Source of the DNA: Sipunculus nudus
Taxonomy: Eukaryota; Annelida; Sipuncula; Golfingiida; Sipunculidae
NCBI GenBank assembly: GCA_026874595.1
Contig: JAPPUL010000079.1
Coordinates: 1,855,001 to 1,919,000 of the forward strand
Length of the DNA: 64,000 nt
Direction of reading: 5' to 3'
Shown here: one piece after another, positions 26,348 to 36,278 of the stretch
Layout of the letters: every line of letters begins with the position of its first letter
Numbering within the stretch: the stretch's first letter is position 1
Position numbers and translations under genes: made by a program
Notes under the pieces: model-generated
Told to the model about the DNA's origin: nothing
The model's input: only the letters and a program-made list of their open reading frames with translations
Database searches by the model: none

Positions 26348-26508
26348 TCCTAATAAAACGCTTAGACTAGTCCCACAAAGCTGTATATGCAAAGAGTATA
26401 ACGCATAAAAACATAGTGAAAAACAGTTAAGAAACTTAATGGCATGGAGAAAAAGAGGCTTTCTATTGGTTTTTAATTTATATAAAGAAAATAAAGGCTT
26501 TAATAGAT

Positions 26509-26527
26509 TAATTTCTAGAGGAAATTA
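26509..26527 (+). promoter_or_regulatory. Hairpin holding the grpE ribosome-binding site
   Basis: TAATTTC (26509-26515) pairs with GAAATTA (26521-26527), a 7-bp stem with loop TAGAG. The Shine-Dalgarno AGAGG (26517-26521) lies in the loop and its border, and the A of the start codon is in the stem. An AT-rich stem of this size at a heat-shock gene could melt with temperature; this is inference. Confidence 0.4.
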
Positions 26528-27597
26528 TGAATAATATACTAAGTCCAAAAAGTACAAAAGAGTTTGAAAAAATATTGAATCGGCTTGAGCAAGCGGGTGA
26601 GATTAAGAAGAAGGAATTTATAGAGAAATTATATATAAACAAAAATGGAAAATATACCTTAAAAGAGGGAATAAGCACAGTGGAAAAAAGTAATCTAGAA
26701 GAGGTTATAAAAAGATTTGGCGAAGGAGGAGGGGCTGAGGAAATGGAGTCTGCTGGGGGAGATTCTAATGTAGAGGTAGAAATAACGAATAAGGGGAAGA
26801 AAGCTGTTAGAAAGGAGCGAAAAGGAGATTTAGGAGGTGAGAGCAGTACAGGAGTTGCCCTTTCAAAGCTTGAGAATCTACTAAAAAGTAATAAGGAGAA
26901 GGTAGAGAGGCTAGAAAAGCAGATACGCGATCAAGAGGATATGCTAAGGCGAAAGCAGGCAGAGTTTGAAAATTACAAAAAGCGTACAGAGCGTGAGCGT
27001 GTAGAATATCGAGTGCTTGCAAATAAAAAGCTTTTAGAAGATTTGTTACCGGTAGCAGATAGTTTAACAAATGCATTGAATGTGGATGTATCAAATGTAG
27101 ATGATAAAGCCTTGTATGACGGAGTTATACTAATAGGGAAGCAACTTAGTAAGTTTATGGAATCAAATGGAGTTGAGCGTATAGAAGCAGAAGGCAAAGA
27201 GTTTGATCCGTTATTACATGAAGCAATACAGGTTGTGGATGGAGATAAAGGAGTAGAGTATAAAACAGATACAGTAGTTAAGGAATGGCAGGCAGGCTAT
27301 ATGTTAAAAGGTAAGATGCTGCGACATTCTAAGGTAGTAATAGCCAAAGCGAGTGTTGCTGAAGCTGAGAGTGTAGAAGGGCTTGAGGTGCCGAAGGCAA
27401 TAAATGATAGAGATTTTAGTAAGCTAGTGAATGAGTTAAAGAAAGAGAAGAAAGAGAGCGTAGAAATAATAATAGATTCATATGATAAAGGAGAAGGAGA
27501 GTATATAATCAAGGAGAGTATAGTAGGCAATGCGAATAAGTTACGTGCATTAAAAGAAGTATTCTCAGCAGTAAATAAAAAAAATGAGATTATGTAA
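26527..27597 (+). CDS. grpE: GrpE, DnaK nucleotide-exchange factor, with long extra ends
   Basis: Releases ADP from DnaK. At 356 aa it is much longer than the usual 180-220. The GrpE core spans about 110-280: a coiled coil (LLKSNKEKVERLEKQIRDQE), RKQAEFENYKKRTERER, LLPVADSLTNAL and the C-terminal beta domain with FDPLLHEAIQVV and GYMLKGKMLRHSKVVIAK. The first 110 residues are charged, with a Gly/Glu-rich stretch, and may include a small helical domain (about 10-50). The last 75 (after about 280) are a second unrecognised segment. It lies 23 bp before dnaK; the start has a hairpin over its ribosome-binding site. Confidence 0.88.
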   Translation: MNNILSPKSTKEFEKILNRLEQAGEIKKKEFIEKLYINKNGKYTLKEGISTVEKSNLEEVIKRFGEGGGAEEMESAGGDSNVEVEITNKGKKAVRKERKGDLGGESSTGVALSKLENLLKSNKEKVERLEKQIRDQEDMLRRKQAEFENYKKRTERERVEYRVLANKKLLEDLLPVADSLTNALNVDVSNVDDKALYDGVILIGKQLSKFMESNGVERIEAEGKEFDPLLHEAIQVVDGDKGVEYKTDTVVKEWQAGYMLKGKMLRHSKVVIAKASVAEAESVEGLEVPKAINDRDFSKLVNELKKEKKESVEIIIDSYDKGEGEYIIKESIVGNANKLRALKEVFSAVNKKNEIM

Positions 27598-27620
27598 AAT
27601 TATAAAAAGGAGTTAAAGCA

Positions 27621-29573
27621 ATGGGTAAAATAATAGGAATAGATTTGGGGACAACAAATTCGTGTGTATCAGTTATGGAAGGGAGAGATCCTGTAGTGAT
27701 AGCTAATACAGAAGGATTTCGCACAACAGCCTCAGTGGTGGCATTTACGAAAAAAGGGGAGAGGCTGGTTGGGCAATCGGCGAAGAATCAAGCGATAACG
27801 AATCCTGAAAACACAATAAGGTCAGTAAAGCGTTTTATGGGCAGACGTTTTGACGAAGTATCAGAAGAGATAAAGATGGTGGGCTATAAGGTTACAGCAG
27901 GTAGTAATAACGATGTTAGAATAAAGGTACGAGAGGGAGAGTTCTCGCCACCTGAGATATCAGCGCGTATATTGCAGAAGATGAAACAAACGGCAGAAGA
28001 TTATCTTGGCACAAAAATAAGCGAAGCAGTAATAACAGTACCTGCATATTTTAATGATGCTCAAAGGCAGGCAACAAAAGACGCAGGACGCATAGCAGGT
28101 CTTGAAGTTAAGCGTATAGTGAATGAGCCAACGGCAGCAGCATTAGCCTATGGTCTTGATAAGAAAAAGAATGAGAAGATAGCAGTGTATGATTTGGGAG
28201 GAGGGACATTTGACATAACGATATTAGAACTTGGAGATGGTGTATTTGAGGTAAAGAGTACAAATGGAGATACGCATCTTGGGGGGGATGACTTTGATCA
28301 GGTATTAATAGATTGGATGGTAGATTCTTTTAAGAAAGAGCAAGGTATTGATTTGAGTCAAGATGCAATGGCTTTACAAAGACTTAAAGAAGAGGGTGAA
28401 AAGGCTAAGAAGGAGCTTTCGGGTGCCCAAACAATAGATATAAACTTACCATTTATAACAGCAGATCAAGCAGGGCCAAAACATTTAAATATGAGTTTAT
28501 CACGCTCAAAGTTTGAACAATTGATAGGACCGTTGGTAGAGAAGACACGAAACTCTTGTATGTTGGCCTTAAAAGATGCGGGGTTATCAGCAAGCGAGAT
28601 AGATGAGGTAATCCTAGTTGGGGGTTCAACACGGATACCATTAGTGCAGAGGTTAGTAAAAGATATATTTGGTAAGGAGCCTCATAAGGGAGTTAATCCT
28701 GATGAAGTAGTAGCGATGGGAGCAGCGATACAAGGGGGGGTATTATCAGGGGATGTAAAAGATATACTATTGTTGGACGTAACGCCCTTATCCCTAGGGA
28801 TAGAGACATTAGGAGGGGTAATGACGACATTAATAGAGCGAAATACAACCATACCAACAAAAAAGAGTCAAGTGTTTTCAACAGCAGCAGACAATCAACA
28901 AGCAGTGACGGTAAAGGTGTGTCAGGGTGAGCGAGAGATAGCAGCTCATAATAAACTTATAGGAAACTTTGAGTTATTGGGCATACCGCCGGCGCCACGC
29001 GGGGTACCACAAATAGAGGTAACATTTGATATAGATTCAAATGGAATAATTCATGTGTCGGCAAAGGATTTGGGAACGGGTAAGGAACAGAGTATAAGAA
29101 TAGAGGCGTCAAGCGGATTAACAGAAGAAGAAATAAATAATATGGTACAGGATGCACAAACACATGCAGAAGAGGATAAAAAGGAACGAGAGAAAGCAGA
29201 GCTTTATAATAAGGCAGACAATTTAATATATCAAACACAAAACATATTGAAAGAGTATGGAGATAAGGTAGGGGGAGCTGAGAAGGAGAAGGTTGAAGCA
29301 GAGATTGCAAAGACGCAAGAGGCCTTAAAAAATGGTAATATTGACGAGATAAACAAGGCGGTAGAGAGTCTAACGGAAGCCTCTCATGCACTATCAAAGA
29401 TATTTTACGAGGAAGCGGCAAAGAAGCAACAAGAGAGTCAAAGTGGCGGTACGGGCAATGTGAATACGGGATATAATAATGGGCAAGCGGATTCTGATAA
29501 AGCAAAAGAGTCAAAAGAAGAAGATGTAGTTGATGCAGATTATAAAGTAGTGGATGAAGGCGATAGAAAATAG
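27621..29573 (+). CDS. dnaK: Chaperone DnaK (Hsp70)
   Basis: ATP-driven chaperone for nascent and heat-damaged proteins. 650 aa, normal length. [16 protein letters not shown] begins the ATPase domain; [33 protein letters not shown] and [15 protein letters not shown] are the Hsp70 signatures. The substrate-binding domain starts after [17 protein letters not shown], and the helical lid ends in an acidic tail with [10 protein letters not shown] (similar to the usual DAEFEEV). A good AAGGAG precedes the start. It forms a cluster with grpE and dnaJ. Confidence 0.97.
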   Translation: MGKIIGIDLGTTNSCVSVMEGRDPVVIANTEGFRTTASVVAFTKKGERLVGQSAKNQAITNPENTIRSVKRFMGRRFDEVSEEIKMVGYKVTAGSNNDVRIKVREGEFSPPEISARILQKMKQTAEDYLGTKISEAVITVPAYFNDAQRQATKDAGRIAGLEVKRIVNEPTAAALAYGLDKKKNEKIAVYDLGGGTFDITILELGDGVFEVKSTNGDTHLGGDDFDQVLIDWMVDSFKKEQGIDLSQDAMALQRLKEEGEKAKKELSGAQTIDINLPFITADQAGPKHLNMSLSRSKFEQLIGPLVEKTRNSCMLALKDAGLSASEIDEVILVGGSTRIPLVQRLVKDIFGKEPHKGVNPDEVVAMGAAIQGGVLSGDVKDILLLDVTPLSLGIETLGGVMTTLIERNTTIPTKKSQVFSTAADNQQAVTVKVCQGEREIAAHNKLIGNFELLGIPPAPRGVPQIEVTFDIDSNGIIHVSAKDLGTGKEQSIRIEASSGLTEEEINNMVQDAQTHAEEDKKEREKAELYNKADNLIYQTQNILKEYGDKVGGAEKEKVEAEIAKTQEALKNGNIDEINKAVESLTEASHALSKIFYEEAAKKQQESQSGGTGNVNTGYNNGQADSDKAKESKEEDVVDADYKVVDEGDRK

Positions 29574-29613
29574 TATTCATATATGAAAAGGAGAGTGATT
29601 TAAGGGATCTAGT

Positions 29614-30738
29614 ATGTCAAATAAAAGAGATTATTACGAAGTGCTTGGAGTTGGGAGGAGTGCAAGTAAAAGCGAGATTAAGTCAGCATATAGGAAGCTT
29701 GCGGTAAAATATCATCCTGATAAGAACGCAGGAGATAAGGTAGCAGAAGAGAAGTTCAAAGAGGCAACGGAGGCGTATGAGGTACTTGGAGATGAACAAA
29801 AGCGTACAAAATACGATCAATTTGGACATACGGCATTTGATGGAAGTCAGGGGGGAGGATTTGGAGGATTTGGGGGAGGGGGATTTGGGGATATATTTGA
29901 AGGGTTTGAAGATTTATTTGAAGGATTTTTTGGAGGAGGGTCAAGACGTCGAGGGAATCAAGGCAGGCGAGGTGCAGACTATCGTTTTGACTTAGAGATA
30001 ACATTCAAAGATGCGGTATATGGGAAAGAAGCAGAGGTTGAGATTCCGAAAGACGAAAAATGTCGTGAATGTAATGGAAGTGGAGCAAGAAAGGGAACAA
30101 GTCCAACAACTTGTAGTACATGTGGGGGGCGGGGACAGGTGTCAAGGTCGCAAGGTTTTTTTAGTTTCACATCAACATGTCATAGTTGTAATGGTAGTGG
30201 GGTAATAATAAATAATCCATGTAGAGAATGTACAGGACGAGGAGTAGTCAAAAGGCGTAAGAAGATAGCGATAAAGATTCCAGCAGGCGTTGAAACAGGA
30301 ACAAAGATAAAGATATCAGGGGAGGGCGAACCTGGAAAACATAATGGAAGTTCTGGGGATTTATATATAGTACTTAATGTATTGCAGCATGAGTTTTTCA
30401 AAAGGGAAGGGAATGACATATATTGTGAAGTATCGTTACCGATGGTAAGTGCAGCATTAGGATGTGAGATATTAGTACCAACTCTTGATGAAAAGAAGAT
30501 AAAACTTAAGGTGCCAGAGGGGACCCAAAGTAATAAGATACTTCGACTAAAAGGCCATGGCATACCTTACTTAAATCGATATGGGAAGGGAGATTTTTTA
30601 GTAAAGATAATAGTAGAGACACCTAAAAACATGAGCAAACGGGAGAAAGAGCTTCTGAAGGAGTTTGCAGAACTAAGAGGGGAGGAATCCCCCACACCGA
30701 AATCATTATATGAACACATAAAAAGTTCGTTTTATTAA
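29614..30738 (+). CDS. dnaJ: Co-chaperone DnaJ (Hsp40 type I)
   Basis: Stimulates DnaK ATPase and hands over substrates. 374 aa. The J domain opens [20 protein letters not shown] with the HPD motif in [10 protein letters not shown]; a Gly/Phe-rich stretch (about 73-115) follows; four zinc motifs of the CxxCxGxG type come next ([32 protein letters not shown]); then the C-terminal substrate domains. It follows dnaK with a 40-bp gap and is the last gene of the heat-shock cluster. Confidence 0.97.
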   Translation: MSNKRDYYEVLGVGRSASKSEIKSAYRKLAVKYHPDKNAGDKVAEEKFKEATEAYEVLGDEQKRTKYDQFGHTAFDGSQGGGFGGFGGGGFGDIFEGFEDLFEGFFGGGSRRRGNQGRRGADYRFDLEITFKDAVYGKEAEVEIPKDEKCRECNGSGARKGTSPTTCSTCGGRGQVSRSQGFFSFTSTCHSCNGSGVIINNPCRECTGRGVVKRRKKIAIKIPAGVETGTKIKISGEGEPGKHNGSSGDLYIVLNVLQHEFFKREGNDIYCEVSLPMVSAALGCEILVPTLDEKKIKLKVPEGTQSNKILRLKGHGIPYLNRYGKGDFLVKIIVETPKNMSKREKELLKEFAELRGEESPTPKSLYEHIKSSFY

Positions 30739-30748
30739 AAATACTTAG

Positions 30749-30769
30749 TGCAAATAAGCTTTCTTTGCA
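30749..30769. terminator. Weak hairpin after dnaJ
   Basis: TGCAAA (30749-30754) pairs with TTTGCA (30764-30769). It lies between convergent dnaJ and the ABC permease gene, with only short A/T runs on either side. Confidence 0.35.
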
Positions 30770-30777
30770 TGTAAAAA

Positions 30778-32196
30778 TCAGTTTTTGCTATTCCCTCTAA
30801 TAGCGTTTATGATAGCGACACTAAGAGCACTTAAGATAGACGTAAGACAAGCAATGACAATAAATATTATATTATCGTTTAGATGGAATTTAAAAATATC
30901 TTTAAGTTCTTGGTTAAAAATGTAAGTTTTTATATTATCAGGTAAAAGGTTCATAATGCTTTGAGAATCCTGAATTATGTAAAGATCTGTAATAAGGTAG
31001 CTTACAGTAAAACCTAAAGCAGCAAAGAATATTCCAATAATTAGTGCTTCAAGTGCGGTTAATATTGCAATATATGTATTGGTGGCGCCAAAGAACCTGT
31101 AAAGGCTAAATTCCAAATTGCGTTGAATAAATAGGTATGAGAAGGCATAAAATATAGATATAGCACTCACCAATAAAATAGTCCCACCGATTATAAATAT
31201 AGTTAATTCAAAATATTTAATAAAGCTTTGAATATACTCAGAAAGTTTTGAGACTAGGGACGACTCAGCAATTTTGATATTATGCTTTAAAGCAAAAGTC
31301 TTGACTTTTTGTGTGAATGCTTTAACATCAGAATCCTTTTTAAAACGTATAATTAAAGACTCAAAGCCAGAACTTTCGTTATCTGACAAGACGGTCTTTT
31401 TAATAGCTTCAAGTTCGTCCTGAGGGATAGCAATACCAGCAGTTAAGTTCAGATCAGAAAAGCCAACTATTTTGCCAGACAAGTTGTTTATATTGGAGTT
31501 TTTATGCTTAGAAGAGATGAAAGTAGATTTATTGAAAAAAATGTTAAGGTTGAAGAAATTCTGTAATATAGACAAATTCATATCAGGGAAGGTATTAGCC
31601 TGCATAACACTAGTCCCGATGTCTTGCATATAACGCGGGATAAGAACGGGAATAAAGCCATTATGCTTTTTAAATCCATTTGGGAAATTATTTTTATATT
31701 CTATAAGAGCGTCTTTGCTTGAGTATTGCTTAATATATTTATCAGCAATGGGTTCAGGAATGCCTACGACCGGAGGTTCTAGAATAAAGATGGTTTCATT
31801 ATTTCTTATAGGCGGCTTTGCAATGACATATACACTGATAGGGAATAAAGCTTTAGTAATAGGATAAATACTCTTAACCTCTTCCCAAGTCTTAATTTTG
31901 TTGATGAATTGTTGAGATATGTTATGTACGGTACGTTTTCGTTGTACTTTGCGAATATTAAATAGGTTTCCTTCAATAACTGTTTTAACAGAGCCATCAA
32001 TTTTAATTTCGTTAAACGGGATATTACTGAAGAGGCTTTTCTCATAAACAGTTTTAAGGCCCTTTGTAATGGTGTTTCCAGTAATTAGTACAATTAAAGC
32101 AAGTATTATCCCAAATCCAATAAAGAGTTCTTTTCCCCAATTGCGTCTTAGATTTATAAACAGTATGGAGGTAAGATTTAAAAATTTATTAAACAT
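30778..32196 (-). CDS. FtsX/LolCE-type ABC transporter permease
   Basis: Membrane subunit of an ABC system of the MacB/LolCDE/FtsX superfamily. 472 aa: one N-terminal helix (about 22-45), a long periplasmic domain (about 46-335), then three helices in the C-terminal FtsX domain (about 340-368, 385-408, 440-465). ISIFYAFSYLFIQRNLEFSLYRFFGAT fits the FtsX-domain pattern. The start lies 6 bp from the end of the ATPase gene, so they form one unit. Given the many lipoproteins here, a role in lipoprotein release to the outer membrane is plausible, but single-permease members also do other jobs. Confidence 0.8.
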   Translation of the reverse strand: MFNKFLNLTSILFINLRRNWGKELFIGFGIILALIVLITGNTITKGLKTVYEKSLFSNIPFNEIKIDGSVKTVIEGNLFNIRKVQRKRTVHNISQQFINKIKTWEEVKSIYPITKALFPISVYVIAKPPIRNNETIFILEPPVVGIPEPIADKYIKQYSSKDALIEYKNNFPNGFKKHNGFIPVLIPRYMQDIGTSVMQANTFPDMNLSILQNFFNLNIFFNKSTFISSKHKNSNINNLSGKIVGFSDLNLTAGIAIPQDELEAIKKTVLSDNESSGFESLIIRFKKDSDVKAFTQKVKTFALKHNIKIAESSLVSKLSEYIQSFIKYFELTIFIIGGTILLVSAISIFYAFSYLFIQRNLEFSLYRFFGATNTYIAILTALEALIIGIFFAALGFTVSYLITDLYIIQDSQSIMNLLPDNIKTYIFNQELKDIFKFHLNDNIIFIVIACLTSILSALSVAIINAIRGNSKN

Positions 32197-32202
32197 ACTG
32201 TA

Positions 32203-32883
32203 CTAATTAAGCTCCTTATGAGGTGAGATAGTAAGCTTCGAATTTTCAAGTTTATAAACTTTTTGGGCCTGTTGCATAAATAATTTATCATGTGTTGCAA
32301 TAACGAATGCGGTATTTAGATTTGAGTTAATATTCATAAAAATATTAATAATGCTTTTGGTATTAAGATCATCTAAATTCCCAGTAGGCTCATCAGCGAG
32401 TATCACCTTAGGTTTTTTGACCATAGCGCGCGCAATAGCAACTCGTTGTTGCTGACCGCCAGAGAGTTCGTTAGGTTTATGCTGACGCTTATCAAAGATC
32501 TTCATATCATTTAAAAGAGAGCAGGCAATGTCTTTATGTTCCTTTTGGGGGATATCAGAGAACTTTAGAGGCATTATTACATTTTCCAAAACAGAATGAT
32601 AGGGTATAAGTCTAAAATCTTGGAATACAAAGCCAATATTTTGACTTCGAAACAAAGAGCTTTTAAAATCAAAAAAGCCTTTAACTTTGCTGTCATCAAA
32701 GAAAATATCACCTGATGAAGGCTTTGTAAGTCCTGTAATTATATTAAGCAAAGTAGTTTTGCCACAACCAGACGGACCTGTAATGCATAAAAAGTCCTTA
32801 TCCTTGCAAGTAAAGTTTATCTTATTAAGGACTTTATAATTATCTTTCTTATATGTTTTAGAGACGTCTTTAAGAGTAATCAC
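32203..32883 (-). CDS. ABC transporter ATPase, LolD/MacB/FtsE type
   Basis: 226 aa ATPase that powers the permease encoded directly downstream. Walker A GPSGCGKTTLL (about 38-48), a Q-loop in VFQDFRLIPYH, the signature LSGGQQQRVAIARAM, Walker B VILADEPTGNLD, and the switch His in VIATHD. The NLD after Walker B is typical of the LolD/MacB group. First gene of a two-gene unit read away from waaA. Confidence 0.92.
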   Translation of the reverse strand: MITLKDVSKTYKKDNYKVLNKINFTCKDKDFLCITGPSGCGKTTLLNIITGLTKPSSGDIFFDDSKVKGFFDFKSSLFRSQNIGFVFQDFRLIPYHSVLENVIMPLKFSDIPQKEHKDIACSLLNDMKIFDKRQHKPNELSGGQQQRVAIARAMVKKPKVILADEPTGNLDDLNTKSIINIFMNINSNLNTAFVIATHDKLFMQQAQKVYKLENSKLTISPHKELN

Positions 32884-33001
32884 GATACACTAATTAGCTT
32901 CAAATAAATAAAACAATAAATACTAAGAAGTAAAAACACTATAGTTTTAAAGATAAATATAAAAGATAAATATAATATATGAATAAATAGCTTAAGATAT
33001 A

Positions 33002-34312
33002 GTGAGAATGTTTTTTATTTTACTAATAGTTTATTTTGTTTTATCAAGTCTTTATATACTTCTTATGTTCTTGTATATTCCAGGGTGGCAGGATCATGTA
33101 AAGAAGCTATTTCCATCTAAAGGTTTGGGTGGTGTGGGGACATCGTATTATGAGGATAAGGATATCTTGTGGCTACACGGAGTATCAGCAGGAGAACTTG
33201 CGTCTTTGGAGTACTTTGCAAGTCTTGCCCGAAAGGGTTTTAGACTTTTAATAACAACGAATACAAAGTCTGGGCTAGTTCTTGCCAAACGTATATATAA
33301 AGAAGACAAAGTAAGCTATTTCCCATACGATAATCCTATACCTGTGTATCTATATCTTAAACGGATAAAGCCAAAAGCAGTATGTTTTGCAGAAGTTGAG
33401 GTATGGCCCTTTTTTTTGCTTATGGCAAAGCTTTTAAAAATAAAGACATACATGATAAATGGCCATATAGGAGATGATGTCATAAGGCGTTACAAACGTT
33501 TAAAGCTTTTGTTTAGTAAAGTATTCAATTGTCATAATCATCTTTTTGTACAAACACAAAAAGATTGTAAAGGGCTTATGGAACTGGGCATTTTAGGGAG
33601 CAAGATAAATATTATAGATAACCTAAAGTTTGACATATTAGTAGATAGCAGATTAAGTGGTATTGAGAAAAGGTTTTTGGAGCAAGAGGAGTTTTTGGGG
33701 AAAAAATATATAGTTGCTGGCAGCGTGCATGGGGGAGAATACGAATTAGTGCTTGATAGTTTTACAAAGCTTTTAAAACGTAATGATAAATTGTTTTTAA
33801 TACTTGCCCCAAGAGATGTTAAGGAGGCTTTAAAATGTGTAAAAGCAAGTAAAGAGCGTGGTTTTAAGACTATCTTGTTAAGTGAATATATAAGAGGTGG
33901 TTACAAAGGAGTTTCTCTTTATGATATATTATTAAAAGTACTAGTAGTTGATATAATGGGAGAACTTGTATCGTTTTATAAGCTATCTGATATAGTGATA
34001 CTTGGCGGCACGCTAATAAAAGGGCTTGGCGGCCATAATCCACTAGAGGCAATGCACTTTGGAAAAGCAGTTTTAGTAGGTCCCTACTATGAAAGTATAG
34101 AATATATAGTAAATGAATCTAAAAAAGAGTGTGGATTAATAGTTTGCAATAAGGAATATGAAGGGGTCAAATCTTTTATATATAAAAACATCCGTAAGTT
34201 AGTTCTATGCCCTGGTTATAGAAAGATTATAGGTAATAATGCAAAAGATGTTTTCAAAAAGCGTAGAAATGGGAGTAAAAAGACCTACGAGCTTATAAAG
34301 TCTAAGTTATAA
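33002..34312 (+). CDS. waaA: 3-deoxy-D-manno-octulosonic acid transferase (Kdo transferase)
   Basis: Adds Kdo to the lipid A precursor at the inner membrane, so it implies an LPS-type outer membrane, as does lpxA at 47848. N-terminal membrane helix (about 3-26). LWLHGVSAGELASLE corresponds to the family's HAVSVGE; FAEVEVWPFFL and MINGHI match the acceptor-side motifs; SDIVILGGTLIKGLGGHNPLEAM is the donor-site signature. 436 aa. The frame opens with a GTG at 33002 and has an ATG 6 bp later; neither has a convincing ribosome-binding site, so the exact start is open. Confidence 0.9.
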   Translation: MRMFFILLIVYFVLSSLYILLMFLYIPGWQDHVKKLFPSKGLGGVGTSYYEDKDILWLHGVSAGELASLEYFASLARKGFRLLITTNTKSGLVLAKRIYKEDKVSYFPYDNPIPVYLYLKRIKPKAVCFAEVEVWPFFLLMAKLLKIKTYMINGHIGDDVIRRYKRLKLLFSKVFNCHNHLFVQTQKDCKGLMELGILGSKINIIDNLKFDILVDSRLSGIEKRFLEQEEFLGKKYIVAGSVHGGEYELVLDSFTKLLKRNDKLFLILAPRDVKEALKCVKASKERGFKTILLSEYIRGGYKGVSLYDILLKVLVVDIMGELVSFYKLSDIVILGGTLIKGLGGHNPLEAMHFGKAVLVGPYYESIEYIVNESKKECGLIVCNKEYEGVKSFIYKNIRKLVLCPGYRKIIGNNAKDVFKKRRNGSKKTYELIKSKL

Positions 34313-34327
34313 AAGAATAGATAAAAG

Positions 34328-35182
34328 CTATAAACTTTGTTTAAACTTGTTAATCTTTCTTAGGAACAATTCTTTATCTTTCTTAGAAGAAGATAATTTA
34401 TAAGCCTCTTTTTCAAGTTCAATAGCCTTATGTACTTGTCCAAGTTTAAAATAGGCAGTAGCCAAAGTATCTAAAATATATGGTTTTAGCGAGCTACTTA
34501 ATTCGGCAGCTTTTTTAGCATGTACTAAAGCTTTTTTAGGATTAAAGAAAGAAGATTCCTTTAAAAGGAACCAAGCATAGTTGTTGTGTAGGACGTAACT
34601 TTTGGGGAAGTTTTTTAAACTATTTGTAAACAAAGTATCGACTTTAGAGAAGTTTTTCAATTTATAATGTAGTTCGGAAAGCTGGCTAATATAAGTTATT
34701 CTGTCATTATCTTCTTTAGCATATTCCAATGCAATATTAGCATGTTCCAAAGCCTTTTGTAGATTTGAATTATTTTGTTTTTGTATTGGGGAATGTTTTC
34801 TATTTGTTTTCTCATTAATTGCAAGATATATAAGAGAAGTTATACTATTTAATCTTGGGCTTTGTGGGAATGCGTTTAATGCTTTTTTCATATGTATAAG
34901 AGCCTTTTTAGGGTTGTTGTAATACTTTAGTAAAGTATGAGAGTAGATGTAATTTGCTTGAGGGTGGTTTTCGTTAAAAGTTAAAGCTTTTTGAGCATAA
35001 TTAAGGGCTTTATTAATATTTTTATTGTTAGAATCAAGCTGTCCAAGCTCTATAAGACCAATATATCGCATTGAAACATAAAAGTAAGCCTGAGCTTTAT
35101 TATCGTTAAACATGGTAATGCTTGGAATTGCTATTATAACTATGAGTGCAACAAGAATAGTCGATATTTTCTTAATTAGCAT
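34328..35182 (-). CDS. Exported or membrane-anchored TPR protein
   Basis: 284 aa with an N-terminal hydrophobic helix (about 5-25) that may be a signal peptide or an anchor. The rest holds at least five TPR-like helical repeats, e.g. ALNYAQKALTFNENHPQANYIY, ALIHMKKALNAFPQSPRL, VLHNNYAWFLLKE and ATAYFKLGQVHKAIELEKEA. TPRs bind other proteins, and no partner is evident. It starts 29 bp after pyrD on the same strand, so it is likely co-transcribed with it, and converges on waaA (15-bp gap). Confidence 0.8.
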   Translation of the reverse strand: MLIKKISTILVALIVIIAIPSITMFNDNKAQAYFYVSMRYIGLIELGQLDSNNKNINKALNYAQKALTFNENHPQANYIYSHTLLKYYNNPKKALIHMKKALNAFPQSPRLNSITSLIYLAINEKTNRKHSPIQKQNNSNLQKALEHANIALEYAKEDNDRITYISQLSELHYKLKNFSKVDTLFTNSLKNFPKSYVLHNNYAWFLLKESSFFNPKKALVHAKKAAELSSSLKPYILDTLATAYFKLGQVHKAIELEKEAYKLSSSKKDKELFLRKINKFKQSL

Positions 35183-35211
35183 AATGTTTTGTTCCTCTTT
35201 TGTTCCTGCTT

Positions 35212-36129
35212 TTAAACTTCTAAGCTTCCTATCAAAGATTTTATATCGGATATACTGTTATCTTTACAATAATCATAAATACCATTTAAAATATTTAAGG
35301 TAGCAAAAGGGTCGATGAAGTTTGCAGTACCGATTTGAACAGCGGATGCTCCAGCTATAATAAATTCAAGAGCATCATTAGCACACATAATCCCACCGAT
35401 GCCAATAAGAGGGATATCAACAGCACAATAAGCATCCCAAAGCATTTTAAGGGCAATAGGTTTAATGGCAGGACCTGATAGTCCTCCGGTTACATTAGAA
35501 AGGATAGGTTTTCTTTTTTTAATATCTATTGCCATAGCAGGATAGGTATTAATTAACGAAATAGCATCTGCACCATTGTCTTGAGCTATTTTAGCCATTG
35601 TCGCAATAGAAGTTACATTAGGAGAGAGTTTTACGATAAGAGGCAATGACGTTTTTTTGGCAAGAGAATTAACGAGTTTGCCAAGGGCTTTTGGGTCAGT
35701 TCCAAATGTAATGCCTCCTTCTTTAATATTCGGACAAGAGACATTAAGTTCAAGAGCCGAAATATCTCCCTCCTCAAAATCATTAAGTAAATAAAGAGCA
35801 TCCTCATATTCCTTTTGAGTTTTCCCCCAAAAGTTAAGTATTATATGAGTATCAAAGTTTCTAAGGATGGGCATTTTGTCCTTTTTAAAAGCATTTATCC
35901 CAATACCCTGCAAACCAATGGCATTAAGCATTCCACAAGGGGTTTCAAATATCCTAGTAGGAGAATTACCTTTCTGAGGGTTTAGGTGTAGACCTTTGAC
36001 CGAGATCGCCCCTAGTTTATTAATATCCAAAATGTCAATAAGTTCAACTCCGTATCCACAAGTGCCAGATGCAGCGATAACGGGATTTTTAATTATTAGA
36101 CTTCCGATATTAGTATTTAAATCAATCAT
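35212..36129 (-). CDS. pyrD: Dihydroorotate dehydrogenase, class 1B catalytic subunit
   Basis: Oxidises dihydroorotate to orotate in pyrimidine synthesis. 305 aa, the class 1 size. NPVIAASGTCGYG near the N-terminus and ELNVSCPNIKEGG, with Cys as the catalytic base, show class 1 rather than the membrane class 2 (Ser). IVKLSPNVTSI and LIGIGGIMCANDALEFIIAGASAVQIGTA are FMN-binding segments. Class 1B enzymes normally need a PyrK electron-transfer subunit, which is not in this window. pyrE at 14955 is the next pathway step. Confidence 0.92.
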   Translation of the reverse strand: MIDLNTNIGSLIIKNPVIAASGTCGYGVELIDILDINKLGAISVKGLHLNPQKGNSPTRIFETPCGMLNAIGLQGIGINAFKKDKMPILRNFDTHIILNFWGKTQKEYEDALYLLNDFEEGDISALELNVSCPNIKEGGITFGTDPKALGKLVNSLAKKTSLPLIVKLSPNVTSIATMAKIAQDNGADAISLINTYPAMAIDIKKRKPILSNVTGGLSGPAIKPIALKMLWDAYCAVDIPLIGIGGIMCANDALEFIIAGASAVQIGTANFIDPFATLNILNGIYDYCKDNSISDIKSLIGSLEV

Positions 36130-36230
36130 TAACTTAAGTTTAAAGATAACCCAGTTATTAAAAGATATAAATAATTACTTAAAATATAAACCTCAAGAAA
36201 GGTAAAACCTAAGCTAAAACCAAGAAAGGT

Positions 36231-36259
36231 AAAAAAGCCTTAGAATTTATCTAAGGCTT
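36231..36259 (-). terminator. Rho-independent terminator of the lipoprotein gene
   Basis: AAGCCTTAGA (36235-36244) and TCTAAGGCTT (36250-36259) form a perfect 10-bp stem with loop ATTTA. On the minus strand it runs into TTTTTT, as expected for the lipoprotein gene ending at 36279. Confidence 0.85.
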
Positions 36260-36278
36260 AAAATGTATAAGCTGCAGC

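Noticed and set aside
28957-29580. 207-aa minus-strand frame inside dnaK
   Set aside because: Leu/Pro/His-rich antisense shadow with no motif.
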